Assembly (NCBI RefSeq): GCF_017744435.1
Contig: NZ_JAGIBG010000035.1
Span: 1-56,830 of the forward strand
DNA from: Pseudomonas sp.
GTDB taxonomy: Bacteria > Pseudomonadota > Gammaproteobacteria > Pseudomonadales > Pseudomonadaceae
Length of the DNA stretch: 56,830 nucleotides
Reading direction: 5' to 3'
Shown here: positions 19,991 through 28,243 of the stretch, in pieces
Numbering within the stretch: position 1 is the first letter of the stretch
Layout: each line of letters opens with the position of its first letter
Program-made: the position numbers and the translations under genes
The notes under the pieces: generated by a model
Told to the model about the DNA's origin: nothing
The model's database searches: none
What the model saw: the letters and a program-made list of their open reading frames with translations, nothing else

Positions 19991-20188
19991 ATGAACGCAG
20001 CAAGTGAGACGGCTTTGCGCCCATCGGCAGTCAATCACCAATCGCTCAGGGTTGTGGCGCAGTGGTTGAAACACCATGGAGGCAAGCGGGTCAGGACGAC
20101 CGACCCACGACGTCTGCTTGACGGCCGCTATCCTCAAGGGCTGATCAGCGACGCTGAGCTGGATGCGCTGCTGGGGGTCTGGCACTGA
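19991..20188 (+). CDS. Small conserved-looking hypothetical protein
   Basis: ORF of 65 residues, start MNAASETALRP, bracketed by the aguA terminator and its own hairpin terminator at 20,215. That bracketing supports a real monocistronic gene. The sequence has a basic stretch (KHHGGKRVRTTDPRRLLDGRYP) and an acidic amphipathic end (SDAELDALLGVWH). No signal peptide or TM. I do not recognise the family. Confidence 0.6.
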   Translation: MNAASETALRPSAVNHQSLRVVAQWLKHHGGKRVRTTDPRRLLDGRYPQGLISDAELDALLGVWH

Positions 20189-20214
20189 CCAGGGCAGGAG
20201 CCCGCCCCATGAAA

Positions 20215-20246
20215 AACGCCACCGCAATTGCGGTGGCGTTTTCGTT
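20215..20246 (+). terminator. Terminator after the 65-aa ORF
   Basis: Long perfect stem AACGCCACCGCAA/TTGCGGTGGCGTT followed by TTCGTTT. Confidence 0.88.
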
Positions 20247-20258
20247 TAGGGATAACCT

Positions 20259-20364
20259 GTACCGGCCTCTTCGCGGCAAAAGCCGCTCCCACAGGGGCTG
20301 TGCAAGGCCCGAGGCTTGTGGTGTCCCTGTGGGAGCGGCTTTAGCCGCGAAGAGGCCGGTACAG
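20259..20364. repeat. Inverted pair of REP elements
   Basis: ACCGGCCTCTTCGCGGC ... GCCGCGAAGAGGCCGGT flanking about 40 bases, just downstream of the TonB-dependent receptor stop. Confidence 0.87.
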
Positions 20365-20374
20365 GCCGCCAAAG

Positions 20375-22477
20375 TCAGAAGCTGTAGGTACCGGTCACCA
20401 CCAGGCTGCGCGGGTCGCCGACCTGGATCTGCGCGGCGCTGGTCGCCGAGCTGTAGTAGGTCTTGTCGGTGATGTTGCTCAGCGCTGCCCGCACATCCCA
20501 GTCATGGGTACGGAACCCTGCCAGTGCATCCCAACGGCCATAGCCTGGCAATACCGTGGTGTTCTGGTTGTCGGCGTAGCGCTCGCCGACCAGCGTCAGC
20601 CCGGTCTCGGCATACCAGCCCAGTTCTGGTTTCCAGGTCACGAACAGGCTGCCGTTGCGTTTGGCCACATCGTTGATGCGGTTGCCTTCCTGGCCATTGT
20701 TGTCCTTGACGATGGTGGCATCCTGCAAGCCAATGCCGCCGCGCACGTACCAGTTGCCGACGATATTGCCGGTGGCCGTCAGTTCGATGCCGCGCGAGCG
20801 TTGCAGGCCGCTGAGCAGGGTGATCTCCGGGTTGTTCGGGTCGCGGGTGCGGCGGTTGTAGAGTTCCAGTTCGTAAATGGCGAGGGTGGTGCTCAGGCGT
20901 TCGTCCAGCCAGTCGCTCTTCACGCCGATCTCTTTCTGCCGGGTCAGCTCCGGGCTGGTGTCGTTGGTGTTGCCCGGCGCGCCTGGGGTAATGCCGATCA
21001 AGCCGCCGCCGACGGGCGAGAATGTCTTGCTCCACGACGCATAGAAGGAGTGGTCGCGCCAGGGGGTGTAGACCACGCCCAGGCGCGGACTGGTGGTATT
21101 GCTGTCCTGTTTCTCGGACAGGTTGCGGACCTTGTTGGTGGTCTCTACCTCGAACTGGTCGAAACGCACCCCGGCCAGCAATTGCCATTGGTCATTCAGG
21201 CGGATCTGGTCCTGCAGGTAGAGGCCGCGGCTGTCGACCACGGTGTGGTTGTCGCTCGACACCACCATGCGGCCATTGTGCTGCAGGCTGCGGTCGGGGT
21301 TGTAGACATTCAGGCTGGGGACCGGGCTGCCCCCGGCCGAGACCGGCGCCGCGGTGTACAGCGTCGGGTCGCGGCGCTGATTGCCGAACTCCAGCCCGAT
21401 CAACAGTTTGTGCTCAAGGCCAAGGGTGGCGAAATCACCTTCGGCTTCCAGGTTGTTGAACAGATTGCGGGTGCTCAGGTCTTGTTGCCAGCGCTGGCGG
21501 GTGACCGTCTGGTTGCGGGCGTTGTAGCCGGTCAGGTAGGTGTTGTCGAACTCGCTGTCGAGCTTGAACAGGCCAAGGCTGTGGCGCAATTGCCAGGTTT
21601 CGTTGAGTTGGTAGTTCAGCCGAGAGCGCAGCGATTGCGCCCGGTCGTCGATGTAGTCGCGCTGGGTGTCGGCATAGGTGGTGCTGCGGCCGACATCTGC
21701 CGGGCGCCCGTCGACACCGGGAATGCCACGGTCAGGCGTGCGGTTGTAGCGGCTGTACTCGTACTGCACCAGCCAGTTGAGGTCGGGTGAAAGCTGCCAG
21801 CTCATCGATGGCGCGAACAGTTGCCGGCTGCCGTCGATGCCATCGCGGAAACTGTTGTTGTCCTGGTTGCCCATGTTCAGGCGCAGGCTGATGGTGTCGC
21901 TGGGGTCGGCACTGAGGTCGGCATACAGGCTGCGCAGGTCTTCACTGCCACCCTGGGCTTCGATCGACGAGCGACGACCCTGCTCGGGAGCCTTGCTCAC
22001 CCGGTTGACGATGCCGCCCTGGCTGCCACGGCCATAAAGCACGGCTGCTGGCCCCTTGAGGACTTCGACCCGCTCGATGTTATGCAGGTCGCGAATGTAC
22101 TGGCTGTCGTCGCGGATGCCGTCCAGATAGAAGTCGTTACTGGCCTCGAAACCACGAATACGGATGCTGTCGAAGCGCGTATCGGCACCGCTGCTGACGT
22201 TGGGAATGCCCTCCAGCGCCTTGCCCAGCGTATTGCTGCCGTAGTCCATGACGTTGGAAGTCTTCACCGTGTCGATGGCTTGCGGCACATAGCGCACCGG
22301 CGTCGACGTGCGGGTCGCGGTGCTGACCTCCTTGACCCGTGGGTTGTCTTTTTCGCGCTCGCTCTCGGCAGTCACCGAGAGTTCGGGAAGTGTGGTGCTG
22401 GTGGCGCTGGCCAGGCTGGGGCTGATCAACAGTGACAGGCCAAGGCCGAGGAAGGGCAGGCGATTGGGGACGGGCAT
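20375..22477 (-). CDS. TonB-dependent siderophore receptor (catecholate/hydroxamate class)
   Basis: Outer-membrane receptor of 700 residues. It has a signal peptide (about residues 1-26, ending ASA), a TonB-box-like start (TLPELSVTAE), a plug domain (about residues 45-160: RYVPQAIDTVKT..., VLKGPAAVLYGRGSQGG) and a 22-stranded barrel ending in an aromatic residue (TGTYSF). It takes up a ferric siderophore using TonB energy. No N-terminal signalling domain, so not a FecA-type transducer. The upstream region has a Fur-like box. The ligand cannot be assigned from sequence. Confidence 0.92.
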   Translation of the reverse strand: MPVPNRLPFLGLGLSLLISPSLASATSTTLPELSVTAESEREKDNPRVKEVSTATRTSTPVRYVPQAIDTVKTSNVMDYGSNTLGKALEGIPNVSSGADTRFDSIRIRGFEASNDFYLDGIRDDSQYIRDLHNIERVEVLKGPAAVLYGRGSQGGIVNRVSKAPEQGRRSSIEAQGGSEDLRSLYADLSADPSDTISLRLNMGNQDNNSFRDGIDGSRQLFAPSMSWQLSPDLNWLVQYEYSRYNRTPDRGIPGVDGRPADVGRSTTYADTQRDYIDDRAQSLRSRLNYQLNETWQLRHSLGLFKLDSEFDNTYLTGYNARNQTVTRQRWQQDLSTRNLFNNLEAEGDFATLGLEHKLLIGLEFGNQRRDPTLYTAAPVSAGGSPVPSLNVYNPDRSLQHNGRMVVSSDNHTVVDSRGLYLQDQIRLNDQWQLLAGVRFDQFEVETTNKVRNLSEKQDSNTTSPRLGVVYTPWRDHSFYASWSKTFSPVGGGLIGITPGAPGNTNDTSPELTRQKEIGVKSDWLDERLSTTLAIYELELYNRRTRDPNNPEITLLSGLQRSRGIELTATGNIVGNWYVRGGIGLQDATIVKDNNGQEGNRINDVAKRNGSLFVTWKPELGWYAETGLTLVGERYADNQNTTVLPGYGRWDALAGFRTHDWDVRAALSNITDKTYYSSATSAAQIQVGDPRSLVVTGTYSF

Positions 22478-22516
22478 CGGAACATCCGGGCAGGGGTAAA
22501 TGAAAAACAGGCGCGA

Positions 22517-22540
22517 ATGGTAATGCTTGTTATTTACTGC
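22517..22540 (-). promoter_or_regulatory. Possible Fur box upstream of the TonB-dependent receptor
   Basis: TGGTAATGCTTGTTATTTAC has TAA(N5-6)TTA symmetry and an AT-rich core 40 bases before the start of an iron-uptake receptor. It matches the Fur consensus only partly. Confidence 0.35.
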
Positions 22541-22921
22541 TGCTCGGGTATTTGTAAAGCCTTGTCTTTACATATGTATCAGTTTGTAAGTGCCGCTTTT
22601 CAACCGACTGCAGCCGAGTTTTCCCACAGAAGTCAAAATGACTGCCGATTGCGTCAAGAGGCATGAAAATGCCCCGGTCACGCCAGTGAAATTGGTTATA
22701 TCAACCTGCAATTCACGATTTTTTGACATTTGTAATCGCAGGCAGCTAGGATTCGGCCAACGCTTGCTGGCCACGACTGGCCATGCTGCTGCTCAAAGCC
22801 TGCCACGCCACTGTCGGCGGGCTTTTCAGTTCGGATCCGCACAGCGTCGAACCTACGAAGGGGCGTTGGTTCCTGGCGTAATGGTGCAAAGCGTTTTTGA
22901 TTTAGAAATAAGGAAAACAAA
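22541..22921. other. Intergenic region upstream of the OprD porin
   Basis: The 381-base gap must contain the porin promoter and leader. AT-rich stretches occur around 22,690-22,740 (TTATATCAACCTGCAATTC), and AAGGAAAACAAA lies before the porin ATG. No RNA element is recognisable. Confidence 0.45.
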
Positions 22922-24211
22922 ATGTTGAAAACCAGGATCAGCCTGGTCGCCCTGGCGATGATCGCCGCGACCCAGGCCCAGGCCAACGATCAGGCCGACA
23001 GCAAGGGCTTCCTCGAGGACAGCCACGCCAACGTTCTGCTGCGCAACGCGTTCATCAACCGTGACAAGAAGCACGGCAAGAACGACCAGAGCGAATGGGG
23101 CCAGGCGTTCATCGGCAAATTCTCCTCCGGTTTCACCCAGGGCACCGTCGGCGTGGGCGTTGATGCCTTCGGCCTGTACGCCCTGCGCCTGGATGGCGGC
23201 AAAGGCCGCAACGGCGCTGCCGGCATCGACTTCTTCAAGCCAAGCGACACCGACCCGAAGAACTCGCCGCACAACCTGGCCCGCGGTGGCGCTGCCATCA
23301 AGTTCCGCGTCTCCAACACCGTGCTCAAGTACGGTGACATGATGCCTGAGCTGCCGGTCCTGCAGTACGACGACAGCCGCCTGCTGCCCGAGAGCTACAC
23401 CGGTACCTTCATCACCTCCAAGGAGATCGAAGGCCTGGAGCTGAACGCCGGTCACTTCACCGAGGAAGCGCGCAAGAGCGCCGAAGGTCGCGACAGCGGC
23501 CACCTGAAGTCGATCGATGTGTTCGGTGGCAGCTACAAGTTCACTGACAACTTCACCGCTTCCGCCTACACGTCGAACATCGAAGACGTGATGAAGAAGC
23601 ACTACCTGGGCATGAACTACGTCTTCCCGATCGCGGCAGACCAGTCCCTGACCCTGGACTTCAACGGCTACAAGTCGGACATCAACAGCAAGTACGTCCA
23701 GAAAGCCGAGCTGACCGGTGACGAAAACACCATCTGGAGCCTGGCGGCCACCTACGCCTTCGGCCCGCACTCGGTGACCCTGGCGCACCAGCGCAGCACC
23801 GGCAGCACCGGCTACAACTACGGCTGGTACCAGGACCGCGGTGGCGTGGGTGACGGTGGTTCGACCATCTACCTGGCCAACTCCTACTGGTCCGACTTCA
23901 ACGCCGAAGACGAGCGCTCCTGGCAGCTCGCCTACGGCCTGGACTTCGGCGCCTTCGGCATGCCGGGCCTGACCTACAAGATCGCCTACGTGGCGGGTGA
24001 CAACATCAACACCCACGGCTTCGGCGAAGGTAAAGAGCGCGAAATCTTCAACCAGCTGCGCTACGTCGTTCAGGACGGCCCGGCCAAGGACCTGTCGGTC
24101 AAGCTGCGTGGTTCCTGGCTGCGAACCAACAACGCGGTACAGCAGAACGGCTACAACGACGACGGCAACGAAGTCCGCGTATTCGTCGAGTACCCGATCA
24201 GCATCTTCTGA
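22922..24211 (+). CDS. OprD-family outer-membrane porin
   Basis: Porin of 429 residues with a signal peptide (MLKTRISLVALAMIAATQAQA) and the OprD hallmark at the mature N-terminus (SKGFLEDSHANVLLRNAFINRD). The barrel repeats include KFRVSNTVLKYGDMMPELPVL (the OprD-family constriction region) and end in an aromatic-terminated strand (VEYPISIF). These 18-stranded channels pass small substrates such as amino acids or carboxylates. The position suggests the OprE/OprQ branch, but I cannot fix the subgroup. It is divergent from the siderophore receptor. Confidence 0.93.
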   Translation: MLKTRISLVALAMIAATQAQANDQADSKGFLEDSHANVLLRNAFINRDKKHGKNDQSEWGQAFIGKFSSGFTQGTVGVGVDAFGLYALRLDGGKGRNGAAGIDFFKPSDTDPKNSPHNLARGGAAIKFRVSNTVLKYGDMMPELPVLQYDDSRLLPESYTGTFITSKEIEGLELNAGHFTEEARKSAEGRDSGHLKSIDVFGGSYKFTDNFTASAYTSNIEDVMKKHYLGMNYVFPIAADQSLTLDFNGYKSDINSKYVQKAELTGDENTIWSLAATYAFGPHSVTLAHQRSTGSTGYNYGWYQDRGGVGDGGSTIYLANSYWSDFNAEDERSWQLAYGLDFGAFGMPGLTYKIAYVAGDNINTHGFGEGKEREIFNQLRYVVQDGPAKDLSVKLRGSWLRTNNAVQQNGYNDDGNEVRVFVEYPISIF

Positions 24212-24241
24212 TCCTGACCGAGCGTCTCGAGCAGCCCCGGC

Positions 24242-25912
24242 CTATGCCGGGGCTGTTTCTTTGCGGCGTACGCTGGCCACTGCCGGTGCGACCGCCACCT
24301 CGCCTGTCTCCGGCGCAAAGCTGTCACTGCGCGCCATCCGCCACATCCGTGCATAGAACTCGCTTTCGATCGAGCCGCCGAGCAATTCGCCCGGCTTGAG
24401 GAATTGATGCAGGTCGGAAAACAGGCTGATCTCGCTGGTGCTGATACGCCGCGCCAGGTGCTTGGGCTTGAGCTCCGAGGGGTGCTCCAGGCCTGCGGCA
24501 GCGAGCATTTCGGCCAGGGCATGCAGGGTGTTGCGATGGAAGCTGGCCACCCGCTCGGCCTTGTCGGGCACCACCAGCGCACGCTGGCGCAGCGAGTCCT
24601 GGGTGGCGACACCGGTCGGGCACTTGTTGGTGTGGCAGCTTTGCGACTGGATGCAGCCGATGGCGAACATGAAGCCGCGAGCAGAGTTGACCCAGTCGGC
24701 ACCGATGGCCAGCACGCTGGCAATATCGAAGGCGCTGACGATCTTGCCCGCTGCGCCAATGCGGATGCTCGAACGCAGGTTCAGGCCGACCAGGGTGTTG
24801 TGCACGAACATCAGGCCTTCGCGCATGGGCACGCCCATGTTGTCGCTGAACTCCCGAGGTGCCGCACCGGTGCCGCCTTCCTTGCCGTCGACGACGATGA
24901 AGTCCGGGGTGATGCCGGTGACCAGCATGGCCTTGGCGATGCCCATGAACTCCCACGGGTGGCCCAGGCAGAACTTGAAGCCCACCGGCTTGCCGCCCGA
25001 CAGCTCGCGCAGGCTGGCGACGAAGTGCAGCAGCTCCACCGGGGTGCGAAACGCGCTGTGCGCGGCGGGCGAGATGCAGTCTTCGCCCACGCGCACGCCC
25101 CGGGTGGCGGCGATTTCCGGGCTGACCTTATGCGCCGGCAGAATCCCGCCATGACCGGGCTTGGCACCCTGGCTGAGCTTGATTTCGATCATCTTCACCT
25201 GCGGGCTGCGCGCCTGCTCGGCGAAGCGTTGCGCGTCGAAGTGGCCATCTTCGGTGCGGCAACCGAAGTAGCCGCTGCCGATTTCCCAGATCAGGTCGCC
25301 GCCATGCTCGCGGTGGTAAGGGCTGATGCTGCCCTCGCCGGTGTCATGGGCAAAGCGGCCAAGGCGTGCGCCCTGGTTGAGCGCGGCAATCGCATTGGCG
25401 CTGAGCGCGCCGAAGCTCATGGCCGAGATGTTGAAGATCGAGGCGGAGTAGGGCTGGCGACACTGCGGCCCGCCAATGGCAATGCGGAACGAGGCCGGGT
25501 CGGGTGTGGCGACCGGCAGCATCGAATGGCTGATGAATTCGAAACCAGGCTTGTAGGCATCGTTGAGCGTGCCAAAGGCTTTCTCGGCGCTCTCGTTCTT
25601 GGCCCGGGCATACACCAGCGAGCGCTGCGAGCGGGAGAACGGCAGCTTGTCGTCGTCACCTTCGATCAGGTACTGGCGGATCTCGGGGCGGATGGTCTCG
25701 ATCAGGTAGCGGATGTTGCCCAGGATCGGGTAGTTGCGCCGCACCGCGTGATGGCTCTGGCGCAGGTCGTTGAGGCCGACCAGGCTGAGCAGGGCGGTCA
25801 CCACTGTCAGCGGCCAGAGCCAACCGTGCTGGGCAAGGAACGGGATACTGGCGAAGGTGAACAGCAGGCACAGGGCCAGGCAGGCATAACGGCTGGGTAG
25901 TGAATCTTTCAT
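24242..25912 (-). CDS. FMN-binding glutamate-synthase family protein (membrane-anchored)
   Basis: Protein of 556 residues with two N-terminal TM helices (YACLALCLLFTFASIPFLA and LWPLTVVTALLSLVGL), followed by a GltB-type central/FMN TIM-barrel domain. Recognisable blocks are FNISAMSFGALSANAI, KLSQGAKPGHGGILP, VDGKEGGTGAAPREF and the C-rich C-I-Q-S-Q-S-C-H-T-N-K-C segment. In full GltB this region carries FMN and a 3Fe-4S cluster. It lacks the glutaminase domain, so it is a stand-alone oxidoreductase of unknown substrate. Confidence 0.88.
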   Translation of the reverse strand: MKDSLPSRYACLALCLLFTFASIPFLAQHGWLWPLTVVTALLSLVGLNDLRQSHHAVRRNYPILGNIRYLIETIRPEIRQYLIEGDDDKLPFSRSQRSLVYARAKNESAEKAFGTLNDAYKPGFEFISHSMLPVATPDPASFRIAIGGPQCRQPYSASIFNISAMSFGALSANAIAALNQGARLGRFAHDTGEGSISPYHREHGGDLIWEIGSGYFGCRTEDGHFDAQRFAEQARSPQVKMIEIKLSQGAKPGHGGILPAHKVSPEIAATRGVRVGEDCISPAAHSAFRTPVELLHFVASLRELSGGKPVGFKFCLGHPWEFMGIAKAMLVTGITPDFIVVDGKEGGTGAAPREFSDNMGVPMREGLMFVHNTLVGLNLRSSIRIGAAGKIVSAFDIASVLAIGADWVNSARGFMFAIGCIQSQSCHTNKCPTGVATQDSLRQRALVVPDKAERVASFHRNTLHALAEMLAAAGLEHPSELKPKHLARRISTSEISLFSDLHQFLKPGELLGGSIESEFYARMWRMARSDSFAPETGEVAVAPAVASVRRKETAPA

Positions 25913-26015
25913 GGGTCCATCGCAGGCTGGATGACGCGGCCTAGGATAGGCAAACCCCAGGTCGGGAAAACCTGGGGTTTTGGTAAAAGACTATTACCTG
26001 AACAGAAGGGCTGGA

Positions 26016-27383
26016 TCACCTGGGCAGCAAGACACTGACACGCAAGCCACCGCCTTCGCGGTTGCGCAGCAGCAGTTCACCGCCATGGCTTCTGGCGATG
26101 CGCTGGGCGATGCTCAACCCCAGCCCGTAGCCCCCGGAGGCTTGGTTGCGCGAGCCTTCGCCGCGCACGAACGGGTCGCTGATGGTGGCCAGCAGGCCAG
26201 GCGCAATACCGGGGCCACGGTCATCGACGTGGATGTACACGCCGGTGATGGCGACTTCCAGCGTTACTGACACCTCCCTGGCATAACGCAGGGCGTTGAC
26301 CACCAGGTTCTGCAGGCAGCGTTGCAGCAACAGGGCATCGACCCGCAGGCTGCCGCCCTTGCCATGCACCGGCAAGGGTTCTGCGCTGCTGGCAAGATCC
26401 GCGCACAGCCGCGTCACCAGGCGGTCGAGGTCGACGTGCTGGAGGTTCTGCTGCTCGCCGGCGCGCAGGTAGTCGAGCACCTGGCCGATCATGTTGTCCA
26501 TCTGGGTGATGTTCTGCCGCAGGCGTTCGCGCTGCTCGTCGTCCGCCAGCCGCTCCAGGCGCAGGCGCATGCGGGTCAGCGGGGTTCGCAGGTCGTGGGA
26601 CACGGCGGCCAGGAAGTAGGCCTTGTCGTTGACCATGGCGATCAGGCGCTGCTGCATGGCATTGAACGCCAGCGCGGCCTGGCGCACTTCCTCCGGGCCG
26701 TCCAGGGCCAGCGCTGGCTGTTCGAGGTTGCTGCCCAGCCCACGCGCGGCGTCGGCCAGGCGCCGCAACGGGCGCAGGCACAGGCGCACCGCGATCAGGC
26801 AGACCAGCAGCACGGCGACGATCCGCAGCGCATAGACCCGCAGCAGGTAGTCACTGATCAGCACCCACGCCGACTCGCCGCTCCAGCCCTGCAGCTCCTG
26901 GCCGTCGATGCTCAGCCAATGGCCGTCGGGTAACGGCACGGCGAACTGGATATGCGCCTGGGCGGTGCGCAGGCCGAACAGGCTGCGCCAGACGATCGGC
27001 TGGCCCCGTTCATCGGTCAGCAGCACCTTCAGCAGGCGCACCTCCTGGGCATGGCCCAGTTCGTACTTGAGCGCCTGTTGCAGCAACAGTTCGACGCGCC
27101 GGCGCCCGCGCCGCTGATCCTCCTGCTGCACAGGTTCGTTCTCGGCGCAACGCAACTGGTAATGCGCGGGTACCTGCAGGTGTTGCGTGTGGCAATCGGC
27201 CTGGGCAATCAATGGAGCACTGCGCGCGGCCATCAGCCGGATCGGTGCCTCGAGGACCTGGGCGAAACGCACATCGAACCAGATGCTGCTCGACATCAAC
27301 TGGATCACCAGCGTGCCGCTGACCATGATCAACAGCAGCTGGCCAAACAGCGTGCGCGGCCACAGACGACGGAGCCAACGCAT
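26016..27383 (-). CDS. Sensor histidine kinase (EnvZ/RstB-like architecture)
   Basis: Protein of 455 residues. TM1 (LFGQLLLIMVSGTLVIQLM) is followed by a periplasmic domain of about 130 residues with several Cys (ADCHTQHLQV, LRCAENEP), then TM2 (VYALRIVAVLLVCLIAVRL), HAMP, HisKA (VSHDLRTPLTRMRLRLERL) and HATPase (DDRGPGIAPG, GYGLGLSIAQRI). The start at 27,383 lies one base after the response-regulator stop. The signal is unknown. The cysteine pair could form a periplasmic disulfide. Confidence 0.9.
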   Translation of the reverse strand: MRWLRRLWPRTLFGQLLLIMVSGTLVIQLMSSSIWFDVRFAQVLEAPIRLMAARSAPLIAQADCHTQHLQVPAHYQLRCAENEPVQQEDQRRGRRRVELLLQQALKYELGHAQEVRLLKVLLTDERGQPIVWRSLFGLRTAQAHIQFAVPLPDGHWLSIDGQELQGWSGESAWVLISDYLLRVYALRIVAVLLVCLIAVRLCLRPLRRLADAARGLGSNLEQPALALDGPEEVRQAALAFNAMQQRLIAMVNDKAYFLAAVSHDLRTPLTRMRLRLERLADDEQRERLRQNITQMDNMIGQVLDYLRAGEQQNLQHVDLDRLVTRLCADLASSAEPLPVHGKGGSLRVDALLLQRCLQNLVVNALRYAREVSVTLEVAITGVYIHVDDRGPGIAPGLLATISDPFVRGEGSRNQASGGYGLGLSIAQRIARSHGGELLLRNREGGGLRVSVLLPR

Positions 27384-27384
27384 T

Positions 27385-28104
27385 TCAGCTGTCGGCCTCG
27401 GCACGGGCGATGCTCAGCAGATAGCCTTCGTTGCGGATGGTCAGGATCTGGATATCGCTGGCCGGGGCACGGCGCAGTTGCTGTCGCAGGCGGCTGACGC
27501 ACATGTCCACCGAGCGATCGTCGGGGTGGTGATCGCGGCCAAACGCGCTGCGTGTCAGCTGATCGCGCGAGACCACGCGGTTGTTGGCCTCCAGCAGTTC
27601 ACGCAGCACCCGGTAATCGGAGCGGGGCAGAGTGAGGGTCGCACCGTCGGGGCGGGTCAGCAGGCGCTTGACGTGGTCGAGGCTGAAGCCGGCGAAACGC
27701 TGGGCTTCGGCGGCCGGCTCTTCGGCAGGGGTATCCAGGCGTTGCGGGCGGCGCAGCACGGCCTTGATGCGGGCGATCAGCTCACGCGGTTCGAAGGGCT
27801 TGGCCAGGTAGTCGTCGGCGCCCACTTCCAGGCCGATGATGCGGTCCAGGGTGCTGCCCTTGGCCGACAGCATGATCACCGCCAGGCCCGGCGTCGCCTG
27901 CAACTGGCGGCACAGGCTCAGGCCATCTTCGCCAGGCAACATCAGGTCCAGCACCACCAGGTCGACCTTGCTCGCGGCCAGTTGCTCGCGCATGCCTTCG
28001 CCGTCTGCTGCCGCCAGTACGGTATAGCCGGCATCGGTAAGGTAATCGCAAAGAAGTTCGCGGATCTCGTCGTCATCGTCGACAACCAGCAAGGTCGTGC
28101 TCAT
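27385..28104 (-). CDS. OmpR-family response regulator
   Basis: Protein of 239 residues: a receiver domain with phosphoacceptor D53 (VVLDLMLPGEDG), Lys in MLSAKGS and a C-terminal winged-helix DNA-binding domain (LTLPRSDYRVLRELLEANN, RSVDMCVSRLRQQL). I use the ATG at 28,104 (MSTTLLVVDDDDEI). It is transcribed with its kinase and divergently from the second TonB-dependent receptor, which is a reasonable first guess for a target. Confidence 0.92.
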   Translation of the reverse strand: MSTTLLVVDDDDEIRELLCDYLTDAGYTVLAAADGEGMREQLAASKVDLVVLDLMLPGEDGLSLCRQLQATPGLAVIMLSAKGSTLDRIIGLEVGADDYLAKPFEPRELIARIKAVLRRPQRLDTPAEEPAAEAQRFAGFSLDHVKRLLTRPDGATLTLPRSDYRVLRELLEANNRVVSRDQLTRSAFGRDHHPDDRSVDMCVSRLRQQLRRAPASDIQILTIRNEGYLLSIARAEADS

Positions 28105-28243
28105 TGGGAAAACACCTGTTCGGGGAGGGCCGGCAGCGCTCGTTACGTTCAATTACATCCCCGTACAAGCCGGGTATGGAGCCCAAAGGGCGAATCCCTA
28201 GAATCGTAACAAAAAATCATCTGCAAATACGAAGCCTTCCCAA